In this document: piece by piece, positions 22,519 through 34,300 of the stretch | How positions within the stretch are numbered: position 1 is the first letter of the stretch | Layout of the letters: every line of letters begins with the position of its first letter | Source: Eupeodes corollae | Taxonomy: Eukaryota; Arthropoda; Insecta; Diptera; Syrphidae | Direction of reading: 5' to 3' | NCBI RefSeq assembly: GCF_945859685.1 | Contig: NC_079147.1 | Span: forward strand, 60,046,946 to 60,110,945 | DNA length: 64,000 bases | Translations under genes and position numbers: made by a program | Notes under the pieces: generated by a model | The model's database searches: none | What the model was told of the DNA's origin: nothing | The model's input: only the letters and a program-made list of their open reading frames with translations

Positions 22519-23621
22519 CTAACACTCAAATAAAAGTGAACCAGATGCATAACTAACACTAGAATCACTCATATCCCTGCATTGACTACTCTGTGCGTAT
22601 TTGAGAAATTTAAAGCTCATATTATAGCCCTGTTTTTGCAGAACTTTTATGCTATTTAGCAAAACACCAATTGGATGACGACCACATATGGTGTTGCTAT
22701 ATTTACGAAGATATTCAGTAAAGGATGTAGGACTGAGTGTCTCAATAATGTCCATTCCCTGAAATTATCACAGTATTTACAATTTATATATTTGTTTAAA
22801 TAAATTCAAATAGTATATTACCTCTTTGTCTAGTTTTTCGATGGATTTGTGGATGGAACCACAGGACTTTTCATAATATGTATAACCAAATCGCTGACCC
22901 CAATGGCAGAAGTCAGAGGATATAACAAAGAGGTTTTGAGGATCTGTTAGATATGGAGCAAGAAGCTCGCCGTATAGAGCTTCCTGATCTGGGGACAACG
23001 ATCCAACCAAAATAGGCACAATAGTGAATTGATCTTTGAAACTGAATAAAATATTATGGTTAAAATTAACTAGCATATCGATAGTGTTGGCAATAAATAA
23101 AAAACTTACTCTTCCATTACTTTGGCTATGTATGGCAAATGCATTTCGATACTATGTTCATCTTCATCGGTTTTCATATCCATCCATGAAAAGTGTCCAG
23201 TTTTTTCCAATTCAGAATTGATTTGGGGATCTATTTTGAGATCATATAAAGGTGTTTTATATTTATTAGCTATGGATAGGGCACATCCACGTAGTCGGAC
23301 ATGATGTGATGGTCCAAGAATGAATATTCGTTTACTATAAAGCGTGTAAAAGATCAGAATTAAATTACTAAAAAATGTAAATGTTGTATTTATAAACTTA
23401 CACAACTGCTGGACTAACTTGTCGATAGGCATATGCTCCACAAGCACCACAGTACGCATACCCTGCATGACTTTGAAGAAGAAATAAAAAAGTTGAATAA
23501 AGATATTTGTTCTTAGATAATGAATTTGTATTAACTTACGGTGCGATAATCGCCCGGGCAGGTCCATGTGAAAGCTCAGCACCCCCTAGCCAACGGTCAA
23601 GTTGGCGTGATAGTTCTGTAG
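22519..23621 (-). CDS. MEMO1: MEMO1 homologue, coding exons 2 to last
   Basis: Five minus-strand exons join in phase at GT..AG borders: 23621-23540, 23470-23402, 23334-23110, 23041-22822 and 22758-22519, giving 277 residues plus stop (human 297). Readable blocks: 'ELSRQLDRWLGGAELSHGPA', 'IIAPHAGYAYCGACGAYAYR', 'RIFILGPSHHVRLRGCAL', 'KTDEDEHSIEMHLPYIAKVM', 'FVISSDFCHWGQRFGYTYYE', 'YAQSSQCRDMSDSSVSYA'. The His of PHAGY, the His of GPSHH and the Cys of SSQC correspond to the metal-site residues of human MEMO1. MEMO1 is a cytosolic metal-binding protein linked to redox balance, cell motility and receptor signalling. The exon coding the first 18-20 residues (with the expected HAGSWY motif) was not found upstream to about 31 kb. 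RTE and hAT debris lies directly upstream. Confidence 0.92.
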
Positions 23622-24013
23622 CTTTAGGAAATGAAAAATTGATAATATTTTCAAATAAAAATGTATAGTCGTTTTGTGAATGCATTCATAACACAAATAA
23701 TTAATTATTTAAACTAAAGGGATGGTTGGGAAGGTGCTCAAAATGTGTCCTTACAAATCTATCAATTATTTTAAAATTTCCTTCTTATATAGCTTCTTCT
23801 GCCTTTTGTTGTATTAATATAGACTGCGCTTTATAAGATTATACATTTTTTTTGATAAGTTCGGCAATGACCTTGCACTAAAAACCAAGGTGTGGTAATG
23901 ACGAGAAGAGGTTTATTGGGGGTAATTTTAAGCTATCATTGGTTTTCATTATTGACATTTTTTTTAGATTTAAAAGATTTATTAACTTCCCATAGGAAGT
24001 TATTGTAATGGAT

Positions 24014-24620
24014 CCGAGACGTTCTGGTAGCTAGTACGCAGTTCATACATCTCAATATCCACAAGGGGACATGGAAATCTCCTGATCAATCAACCGTCAA
24101 CCAGTTTGACCACATTGCGATCGACGCTCGACCTTCTCCAGTATACAGGATATCCGAACATTCCGAGGGGCCAACATTGACTCGGACCACTACCTCGTTG
24201 TAGCCAAGGTACGGCTACGGATATCCCGATCCAAGCCAAAACAAGGAAGTTCTTTGAGAAGATTCGACGTTAGACGGCTACAATCGCAAGAGACTTCCAT
24301 GTCTTTTTCCGATCGAGTCTCTAATAACCTCTTAAGGAGTCCTATGCTGCCTGCATTTAGCATTGAATATCATTGGCAACATTGCCTTACAGCCATCAGA
24401 GATGCCGCCTCTAAAGTGCTATGTTTCACACGGCCACCACAGCGAAACCCCTGGTTTGACAACGAATGCCGGCAAGCGCTGCACAGGAGGACTAGAGCTG
24501 CTTGCGAGCTCTACGAGCAGAAGAGGAGAGAGGAACACCGGCTTTTTAGATGGAAAAAAAGGGAGCATGAGGTAGTTAAGGACTTTGTCTACCTAGGCAC
24601 CGCTATTAACACAGACAACG
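24014..24620 (+). mobile_element. RTE-like LINE fragment with internal deletion
   Basis: Begins at the end of the endonuclease ('GTWKSPDQSTVNQFDHIAID') and continues with 'MRRFDVRRLQSQETSMSFSD', 'RPPQRNPWFDNECRQALHRR' and 'EEHRLFRWKKREHE'. It then jumps to 'VVKDFVYLGTAINTDNG' of the RT thumb, skipping essentially the whole RT catalytic domain. The join at 24568-24571 sits on the four bases TGAG present on both sides in complete copies. Both ends are truncated. Confidence 0.85.
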
Positions 24621-25059
24621 GCAACGAAAATGAATGCTCTCCACTGCAGTTTGAAACCATCGAAGATACAAAACATTCTACGGACAGTTTATAAATTTGG
24701 AAATGTGTTCCCAATTTTATCTACTGTAATTAGACTGTACAATTTTGATATTGTAATAAGATCTTCATTTCCATCTTTTTTGAATTGTTTTAATACGAGG
24801 TGCAGGCTTTCTACCTCGAGCTCTTCTGCATTAACATCTCTATGGTATTTTATTGAAAATTGTTCGCAAGAGTTTTACAACTCCACTGAAGTCAAACATT
24901 GCAATCGACAAAAAAACCAAACAACACATTCATTTCTTGATAGCAATTGGATCACATTTTTAATTGCAAGGTAATAGAGTCAATAATTGGAAAAAAACAA
25001 TTGATATTTTAAACTTTTTTTTTTCCAATTAGCTGGACGGATGGTGGAGGGCCATCAAA
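24621..25059. other. Nothing recognised
   Basis: Unassigned sequence between the RTE fragment and the hAT relic. It may include the lost 3' end of the hAT element. Confidence 0.4.
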
Positions 25060-26111
25060 ATATGTGGCACACGAACTTTGTACTGTTTTTCATTGCATTA
25101 AGTGTTTATAATTAGCATCCGGATTCTGAATTTTGGCACACGCTTCAAATTTATCAAAATTCTCCCTTAGATCATTTATGAAAGAACATATTGAACAAAG
25201 AAAATTGGCAGCAACGTCAATCGTTATGGTTTTTTTAAGGCTCTTGCTGGTTTTATGAATTCTTTCTAACAAAAAATGTTATGTTTTAAAATGAGGACCA
25301 GTTTTGATATTTTCTTAGACAGGCCTAGAGTTTCGCTTTTTCTGTCTGGAGCTTGCTCTGGATCTCTAGAGATAGCTGTCAAGGCTTCAGTACCATGATG
25401 GAGCGCGTTAATTGGATTAGTTGGTGCAGACAATCTTGTTTCAGAAAGGCTTTTAAGAACTCTATGTGAACCTAAACATTCATTCAATTTATTCCAGTGA
25501 TGGGTAAAAGAAGAAAAAAGTTGTAAATTGTTTGAAGCCCTTGCAAGAAACTTGTTGGCAATCAACCAGCCATATGAAGGCCTACTAAGCTAAGAGAATG
25601 TGCTGCACAAGGTACAAAGGTAGAACATTCGGACTTCGCCTTTAATCTTGCTTGCAAACCAGAATATTTGTCCGACATATTAGACGCATTAACATAGCTT
25701 TGTATTCTACAATCCTCAATTGAATTATCATGATTTTAACATTTTAAGAACTTTACGATGGGAACACAATTTTTAACATACCGAATTACAAAAGTCAAGG
25801 GTGTACTGTCAATACTTGTGCAGAACTGTAGAGTAGAACGAAAACAGAGTTGTTAATATAATGTTCACAGCGTGTGCAGTTGTATGATTAAGGATTCATG
25901 TTGCCAGAAATTTAAATTGTTGAGGAGGAGAATTTCAAGGGAACGGAGAGTAAAATAAATCTTGTTTTTCTGTTACTGTCTACTAAACTTATTTCGTTTT
26001 CTATATAATTCTTGTATAAATTCATTAATTTTGAGTTGGTGGTTTCGGGGGCCAAATAAATACGGGACCCTGGGCCCCAGGCCACCATTCCCATACCTAA
26101 AGACGCCACTG
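25060..26111 (-). mobile_element. hAT element relic with ZMYM1-like transposase
   Basis: Minus strand. The 5' terminus reads CAGTGGCGTC from 26111, a hAT-type end. Transposase pieces follow: 'SIDSTP' then 'LTFVIRYVKNCVPIVKF', 'YVNASNMSDKYSGLQARLKA', 'CSTFVPCAAHSLSLVGLHMA', 'LQLFSSFTHHWNKLNECLGS', 'LKSLSETRLSAPTNPINALH' and 'MLERIHKTSKSLKK'. These match the DUF4371/hAT-like transposases annotated as zinc finger MYM-type protein 1. Frameshifts, and no recognisable 3' terminal repeat. Confidence 0.75.
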
Positions 26112-26249
26112 GTTTCAATGATGAAAACCAATGATAGCTATAACTGGTATCTTATAATGCTTAGGTTAGGTGAATGATTCTGGGAAACTTTCAATAACTT
26201 GATAGTAGCAACTACAGTGTAGCAAGGTGTGCCTTGTGGTTGAGAAAGA

Positions 26250-26415
26250 GGTATTTAAATATCAAGGGAGGTCTGGCGATTCCAAGGTAGGTCTTTAAGT
26301 ATCAAGGGAGGTCCAGAAATATCAATGGTGGGTATTGAAATATCAAGGGAGGTCTGAAAATAACACGGCAGGTCTGGATTTCAGGTTAGGTCTGCAAATT
26401 CCAAGCGAAACTTGC
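26250..26415. repeat. Degenerate minisatellite, about 30-bp units
   Basis: Five or so imperfect units of the form ATATCAAGGGAGGTCTGG(A)AA in tandem (for example at 26258, 26298, 26339). No coding role is apparent. Confidence 0.65.
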
Positions 26416-26609
26416 TAGCAATAACACTGGTGAACAAAATTTTAACTTTTTTTTGCCACACGGACTTTTTTTTGATATTTTTTGCTTTAGTTGGTGATCA
26501 TAACAAAAAAATAAATAGTTAACAAAAATCTGTTGACCAAAGATTTTATTTTATTGAGTAATTTAAACTATTGCGAAATAACACAGATCTTGTTAATTAA
26601 ATCTGTATT

Positions 26610-27383
26610 TTATAGAAATGACTTAATAAATCTTAGATTTTCTTCCATGTTTCGCTTCTGGTTGGTCCCTTTTAGGGTTCCATTTGCCCTAGTACCGCTT
26701 TTCCATATTCAAAACGTGTTAATGGAACCTCTCACCGTGCTTGTCGCTGACAGGCACTAAATTGTCAGGAAAAAAATTCAGATGGGAGTCTAAAAATTGG
26801 ATCTGAAGTGACATGTTGCAACCCAAAGCTTTATATGTCATTAACAGCTCGCTAACCAACTCCCTGTAGCTGTCACTCTTGTGGTTAGCCGAAAAATTTG
26901 CAACAACATTTTTAAAAGCCTTCCATGCAAATTTTTCTAAATCTTAGTCTTTAGACGAGATCCTAATAGTCCTGATTTTTTTTTTACAAATTTTGATTCC
27001 GAGCTAAATTATTTAAGTCTCCTTAAGTTATGAAATGTGACACGTTTGACATTCCTTTAAACTGAAAGTCATCGTCCTCGTCAACACATTTACCTGAAGT
27101 GGACGGGTGTGAATGGTCATTCTCAACAGATGTAGTTGCAGCTAGTAATATTTCTGCAAACGGCAAAGGTCGTGCGCCTTTCTTCCAGTCGGATGAATTT
27201 TTCACACACGTTATGCAACAAACATAAGGAGCCCAGGATTTGTCTTGATGGGCGACAGAAAAACCAAAACATTGGAGATAACACTCCAACACAAGATTCG
27301 TAAAGTTTCGTCTTTGTTTTTTGAGTCAGTTCTCCGCAAACATAACATAAATAGATAGGATCATTGTTACACTTCCTCGACAT
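26610..27383 (-). pseudogene. Relic of a multicopy insect gene family with N-terminal zinc-binding region
   Basis: Minus strand. Starts MSRKCNNDPIYLCYVCGELT (CX..CX2C), then in a shifted frame 'AHQDKSWAPYVCCITCVKNS' and 'WKKGARPLPFAE'. After a large gap the C-terminal block reads 'YRELVSELLMTYKALGCNMS', 'IQFLDSHLNFFPDNLVPVSD', 'KHGERFH' and 'NMEKRY'. Arthropod and cnidarian genomes carry many predicted proteins with this architecture. Their function is unknown to me, and the copy number suggests a mobile origin. The central several hundred residues are deleted here and stops are present. Confidence 0.55.
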
Positions 27384-30300
27384 GTTTACAGGGTTAATAA
27401 CAAAAAAATGCTAATACAAAAAGGTGTTAAAATGCAACCACAAATATTTTTAAAATGGTTTATAGAGTGTGATAGTAATGATTACTAACATATCAGAAAC
27501 CTTAAAAGTATTGCAGTTAAGACTGTTTGGTGATGCTTAGCTTGGTCCGTATCAATATGTATATTAGACTTATAGAAAAAAAAAAAAATATATCTTTTTT
27601 TTTAAATGTAACTAGCTTTTGGTTAGAGCTCGTTGAAATAATAAACATCTGCCCAAATTTCTATGACTTTTTCTTAAAGAAATTTGAATTTCCTTTAAAA
27701 AGGTTGTAACATTTTTTTTATTAAGTGCACTCCTTTCAAAGTTTTTAAGTTTTTAAAATTTGAATAAATTTCATCAATTTTATTTTCAGCTATTTTTACT
27801 TGCGACATATAGGAACTATGTATATGGCAAGTTTTGCATTCGTGCAAAATTTCGAACTCGAGATTTTAATCAAACATGATATTACGATGGTAGACAAGTC
27901 GAAAAAAGTGGGTCCCGCGATTCCGTCCGGTCGGTTTTGTCTGTCTGTCCACGCTCCTACAGCCTAAACCATTGGGTCGATTGAGTTCAAACTTGGAAGT
28001 TAAGGTTTTGAGCTGATTCGCGTTAGGCGTTTTTTTCATTTTTTTTTTAAGATCAAAACTAACAGTGGCCACCATACAATATTTTTGGTCAAAAAACGAA
28101 AATTCGAATTTTCTCAAAAACAAACCGATAGATTTTCTTTAAATTTTCTCTAAAATTTTATTTTTTAACTTGGCTTCTTCTAATAAGAAAAACAAATTTT
28201 TGTATTGCTCAGGAAAGGTACCGCTCATAGAACCGTTATTTTGTTTTTTAATTTTCTCAGGCATTTATAAACCGATTTCAATAATTTTTTTTCTGAATAA
28301 GCTCTTATATTGCTTTAACAATATTTGATTATCAAAAGTGCAATTTTTTATTGTTTGGATTTTTAAAAAAATATTGAATTTTATTTTTTCAAAATTCGAT
28401 ATCTCAAAAACGTTTCAACATTTTTTTCCGAAATTCAAACGTATAGCGTATATTAACAATTTCTAAACAACTGCGTACCAAAAATATTTTTAGAACAAAA
28501 TTGAAAAATTTTATTTATAAAAAATTAATTTAAAAAAAAACCGCTCTAACGATTTTCATAAAAAAAATTTGAAAAATGAAATGTTTTTTTATTTATAAAA
28601 TGGCATTTAAATTTTTGAAGACAAACTTATTTTTCGGGTGAAATTATGAATATTAAAATATTTTTTTTAATATTTTTACTATGCATGAGCCCGAAAGAGC
28701 GCATTATTTTGACAAAATTGTAATTGCATTCCTATCTTTAATCCAAATTAATGCATTCGGTACACATTTATATGATATATTTAATCAACAATATATTTTA
28801 AACTGTCTATCAAGAAGTATTATTTTGGTAACTTTGTATATGAGACTTTAAAATATTATTCTTTACGACTAAGGTTGTTTCACACATGATTTACCTGCCT
28901 TCGACTATATAAAAGAATAAATACTTAGTACCTACAAGTTAAAGAAACGGGCAAGAAAGAGTATATGTATTTTCTATTAGAATCACTTTTAATATTTTTA
29001 TATTTTATGGGTACACATTATAACTATTTATAAAGGTATTACGTACAACTTCTACAATTACTGCTTACGTGTCACTTCATAACTTAAATCCAAAACGCAC
29101 AAGAGCCTGACTGTAAACAACGCATGAACAGCAATACAGGTACAAGTACGAGTACCTGTTCGTATGCTTGTTATTTTTTTTAAACTTTAACAAAATAAAT
29201 ATGTAAACTGAACGTAAAAACTTCATGTTAGCGCTGAAAACTTATAGTAAAGAAGGAATGTAGTATGTACCTTTTAGCTACCAATAACATTCCTTCATTA
29301 TCATCATAAACATGGTTTTATCTATCTATCTTTATTCGTTTTAGACATCTACCTACCTGTTTCCTAACTACACAACCAATAGGCGATCGATTTAAAATTT
29401 AAACATTCATGGTCATGCCTCTTTCTTATCTTATTTATTTTCCATCTTGGTTCTTCTAATATGAAGTTACAATAAAGCTATCTAAAGGAAAAAAGCTTTT
29501 AAGGAACAAGTTGAATCTATATCGAACGCATCGTAGCTTTATACATACATAATAGAAACCATTTTTTATATACAAAGATCGTACCGAAGTAAAAGCAGAC
29601 TTATGAATGTAAATAAAAACAAATATCGGTAAAAGATCCTAAACAGCTGAAGTAAGAATGCAAAAGTTTGTTTCATCCCCTTATTAGATACAATATTAAG
29701 CCATTTTGTTTTTTTATATAAAGTGCATTGATATATGTAAATAAAACAAAAACAAATTCATCAACCTTCATATGGAAGCTCTCTATGTGAAAATATATAC
29801 AAGGATAGACTCAAGTAGAATGAAGGAAATTGTGTAGACTTTTTGGGTCGAAAATTAATTATCTCCCTTATTCTGCTGGCTGCTTATGGGAATGGAAATA
29901 ATATTTTTCTCGCGCTCCAGCTGAATTTCTCCACTTTCGATACTAACGCCACGCCAACGACTCTGCATCTGGTCGCCCTAAAAGTTTCTGCTCATGAGAG
30001 TACTATGGTTTTCACTATGTACAATTGTACATAATGGCATTTATATCTTTGAAGACAAACTTAATTTACAGGTATATTTTTAAATCTTATATAAGTACTT
30101 TTTTAAACATACTCTTAGCATACAGGAGCAAGTTCGTGCGACCCAGTCGTGCATTTTATTTGAATAACCTATTGAAATTATCTACTGTAATATAAAATAT
30201 ATATGATGTGACAATACTTTAGATATCACTTGCCTTGTGTATTGAAAACCGAAGACATTGTAGTTTTGTTTTTAATTAGTCTAATGTACACACGCTTTCA

Positions 30301-30807
30301 AAACAAAATAAGATACAAAATTTCCAATCTATCCATTTTTCGTGATAAATTGTCTGCAAATAAGTGTATTCGATACTTTGTGGGTTGAAAAACAAATAAT
30401 TATTTGTACCATCGATTATATCTGATTAGTGATTACCTTATCACTTATTTTTACCTCAATTACTAATATTTTACAATTCAATTATTAGGTATTTGCGTTC
30501 TTAAATGTTGTTATCTTTTGTATTACAGAAAGCTTTACGAATTAATGAATTGGGGTAGATCACTACAACCTAAAGATATATTGTGCCCTCTCCTCGAACT
30601 GGTTAATGTTCCCATTTTATAGATCTTCCTCCATGGATATCTATTTGTGAAACTTAATTATTTTGGATACCATCAGATAGGAGATTGTTGACTCAGTTGT
30701 TTGCTTTAAATTATATGCAGTATGCAATTTTTGAAACTGTTGTATTTTTACTAAGGAGGTTGCCTCTTCCTTTTTCTGACCCAAATAAATTGTGACAGTA
30801 TTTGTTT
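27384..30807. other. Non-coding, repeat-rich stretch
   Basis: No gene recognised. From about 27880 to 28700 it has an interspersed-repeat look: GGTCGGTTTTGTCTGTCTGT, then long A/T-rich runs alternating with 'AAACCGAT.GATTTT' words. The words AATGGCATTTA and TTTGAAGACAAACTTA at about 28601 recur at about 30033, so one repeat family is present twice. The frame at 29843-30034 has no ATG start and I do not call it a gene. Confidence 0.5.
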
Positions 30808-33800
30808 TTTTGATGTTCAAATGGTAGACATGTGCATTCAAGAAGACACAAGCGTCCACAGGTTTTTCTCAAAACCCATCTCTGTCTATCATATCCTACT
30901 CTCACCTCCCCGCGGTGAACATCGGGTGCCTAGTACCTCAACTGGAGATTGGGTTCCAACCCCAGTGGAAAGTTGTTGGGGGCAGCAAACGAGAGAGGTG
31001 GGGAGAGGTGTTTCCACTAAGGCACCTCTCCTTATCCAGGCGGCAGCGGACGAATTCTCGAGATAGAATCAACGGTGGCGTCTACAGTTCCAGTAAGGTT
31101 GAACTACTTAGTGAACACCTTATAGGGCTTCTTCGACATATTCGGAGCCCAGGCCTGTAAGGAGCGGTTTATCCGGCTCCCCTTCCTTGGAGTTATACTA
31201 AGGTTTTGGCCCTCCAGGTTGGGGGTTGTGCCGTCGGGGTGACTTCCTGGCCACGTAAAAATACCTTAAGTTTCGAAGCACCAACAAGCCTCGGATACGG
31301 ACGGATTCACTGTTGACAACCCACGCAAACGAAATAAGGACAACGAACTTCGGATATGTACGTGGAATGTTAGGTCCCTTAACAGACCACGTGCAGCCGA
31401 ACAATTAGCGGAAGCCCTAAACTGCTGCAAGGCAGATATTACAGCCATCCAAGAAGTGCGATGGGAAGGACCGGGCAAACGCAAACTAAAAGACTGCGAT
31501 ATCTACTACGGCGACTGCTACCGAGAACAAAGACAGCGTCTATTTGGGTGTGGATTTGTTGTTGGAACTAGGCTCAGGCAAAAAGTCTTGAGTTTCAACA
31601 GTGTAAGCGAGCGCATCACGACAATCCGCATCAAGGCTAAATTCGCCAACATAAGCCTAATATGCGCGCATGCCCCGACAGAGGAGAAAGATGAAGACAC
31701 CAAAGACATATTCTTCGAGCTCTTGGACAAGACATATGAGCAGTGCCCTGGCTATGACATTAAAATTGTCATAGGAGATTTTGATGCCAAGCTAGGAAGT
31801 AAAGACATCTTTGGTGGGATAATCGGGAGATACAGCCTGCACGACACCACCTCCGACAATGGATTCAGGCTGGTCGATTTCGCTGCGGGCGAGACGTTCT
31901 GGTAGCTAGTACGCAGTTCACGCATCTTAATATCAACAAGGGGACATGGAAATCTCCTGATCAATCAACCGTCAACCAGATTGACCACATTGCGATCGTC
32001 GCACGACACTTCTCCAGTATCCAGGATATCCGAACATTCCGAGAGGCCAACATTGACTCGGACCACTACCTCGTTGTAGCCAAGGTACGGCTACGGATAT
32101 CCCGATCCAAGCCAAAACAAGGAAGTACTGTGAGAAGATTCGACGTTAGACGGCTACAATCGCAAGAGACTGCCATGTCCTTTTCCGATCGAGTCTCTAA
32201 TAACCTCCTAAGGAGTCCTATTCTTCCTGCATTAAGCATTGAAAACCAGTGGCAACATTGCCTTGCAGCCATCAGAGATGCCGTCTTTGAAGTGCTAGGT
32301 TTCACACGGCCACCACAGCGAAACCCCTGGTTTGACGACGAATGCCTGCAAGCTCACGCAGTGAAACAAGAGGCATACAAAACGGCGCTGCACAAAAGGA
32401 CTAGAGCTGCTCGCGAGCTCTACGAGCAGAAGAGGAGAGAGGAACACCGGCTTCTTAGATGGAAAAAAAGGGAGCATGAGAAGCGCGCGATCGAGGAGAT
32501 AGAGGGATGTCACAACAGGAATGAGATTCGTAAATTTTACCAAAAAGTAGAAGAAACCTTCCAAGGGTACCAGCCACGAACCGAAGCCTGTAAAAACGAT
32601 CAGGGGAACATCGTAGTAGAACCGCAGTCGATGCTGAGAATATGGAAAGATCACTTCTCCAAATTATATAACGGCGATGACGAACCGAATTCCGCTGTAA
32701 GGGAGGTAGAACCACTCAACCTCGGCGACGCAGACCAACAATTCCGCCTACCCGACCTTGACGAAGTGAAGATAGCTATATCTAAACTTAAGTGAAACAA
32801 AGCTTCTGGAGCTGACGGCATCGCTGCCGCACTATTCAAAGCAGCAGGCGTTGACTTGGTACGGAGCATGCACCAATTCATCTGCAAAATATGGTCGGAA
32901 GAAAGCATGCCTGATGAGTGGAATTTCAGCATAGTGTGCCCGATACATAAGAAAGTAGACCCTCTAAACTGCGCCAACTACAGAGGCATCAGTCTCCTTA
33001 ACATTGCGTATAAGATCCTCTCTGCCGTATTATGTGAACGTCTGAAGCCATTCGTCAACAACCTGATTGGTCTTTATCAGTGTGGCTTCAGACCAGGAAA
33101 GTCCACTATCGACCAAATATTCACACTACGGCAGATCTTGGAAAAAACCCAGGAGCTTCAAATCGATGACCACCATCTCTTTATCGATTTTAAAGCCGCG
33201 TATGACAGCATCTATAGGGAAGAGCTCTACCGAGCAATGTCTAGTTTTGGCATCCCTGTCAAACTTATCCGTTTGTGCAGAATGACGATGGAGAATGCAC
33301 GCTGCTCTATCAAGGTCGGAAAAGATCTTACCGATGCATTTGATGTCAAAAAAGGTTTTAGACAAGGCGATGCACTGTCATGCGACTTCTTCAACATCGT
33401 TTTGGAAAGAATTGTGCAAAACTCAACCGTCAACACTAGAGGCACAATCTTCCAAAGATCCATCCAATTACTCGGATACGCAGATGATATTGACATAATT
33501 GGAAGATCAAAGCGTGATGTCAGTGCAGCGTTTTTGAGCATTGCGACGGAAGCGAAGAAGATGGGTTTAGTGGTCAATGAGGGCAAGACCAAGTATATGC
33601 TATCATCAAAAAAGGACACTGAACGACGACGTATTGGACAAAACGTCACCATGGACAGCTATAACTTTGAGGTAGTTAAGGACTTTGTCTACCTAGGCAC
33701 CGCTATTAATGCAGACAACAACACCAGCGCTGAAATCAAACGAAGAATAACTCTTGCAAATCGCTGCTTCTTTGGACTTAGAAGGCAATTGAGAAGTAAA

Positions 33801-34293
33801 GTCCTCTCTCGATCATCTAAAATCACCATCTATAAGACACTCATCATCCCGGTTCTCATTTATGGCGCTGAGGCCTGGACCCTGTCAAAGAAAGATGAGA
33901 CCGTCTTAGGATGCTTCTAGAGAAAAATTCTTCGGGTGATTTTCGGTCCCGTACGCAAAGATGGAGAATGGAGGAGAAGATATAACGACGAACTATACGG
34001 GCTGTACAGCGACACTGACCTAGTTAGCAGCATTAAAGTCCAACGGCTTAGATGGCTAGGTCATGTAGAGCGAATGGACATCAACGCTCCAGCCCGGAAG
34101 GTCTTCGAATCCAATCCCGAGGGACGGCGCAGTAGAGGAAGACCGCGACTCAGGTGGCGCAACCAGGTGGGAGAGGCCTCAACCAACTTGGCGTGCAAAA
34201 CTGGAGACAGCTAGCTAGGGACCGAGCTGGCTGGAGACGCTTGTTGGTTGAGGCCCAGGTCCGCCCGGACTGTAGCTCCACCTTAAGTAAGTA
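30808..34293 (+). mobile_element. Full-length RTE-like LINE, mutated
   Basis: The conserved 5' end (GATGTTCAAATGGTAGACAT at 30812) and 3' end (CCACCTTAAGTAAGTA) match the copy at 54568-58063. The direct repeat AGTATTTGTTT at 30797-30807 and 34290-34300 marks the target duplication. APE endonuclease: 'ITAIQEVRWEG' (31439 on), 'VGTRLRQKVLSFNSVS', 'ICAHAPTEE', 'GDFDAKLG'. RT: 'HHLFIDFKAAYDSIYREELY', 'GFRQGDALSCDFFNIVLE', 'LLGYADDIDIIGRS'. Lesions: lost base near 31890, TGA at 32793-32795, TAG at 33918-33920. Two overlapping short frames (30821-31066, 30915-31160) lie in the 5' region. Confidence 0.9.
32130..33920 (+). pseudogene. RTE reverse transcriptase frame, broken by stops
   Basis: Two in-frame segments (32130-32795 and 32856-33920) are separated by a TGA. 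The first is the endonuclease-RT linker with 'RPPQRNPWFDDECLQAHAVK'. The second has RT fingers, palm (YADD within 'GYADDIDIIG') and thumb up to 'KKDETVLGCF'. It is terminated by TAG where the sister copy has GAG, and the C-terminal DNA-binding part continues at 33936-34270 (GEWRRRYNDELYGLY, RWLGHVERMDINAP). The protein mobilises its own RNA by target-primed reverse transcription. This copy should not. Confidence 0.85.
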
Positions 34294-34300
34294 TTTGTTT

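Noticed and set aside
29843..30034. 63-codon frame with a hydrophobic start
   Set aside because: No ATG at the start, no motif, and it adjoins a repeat shared with 28601. Not supported as a secreted protein.
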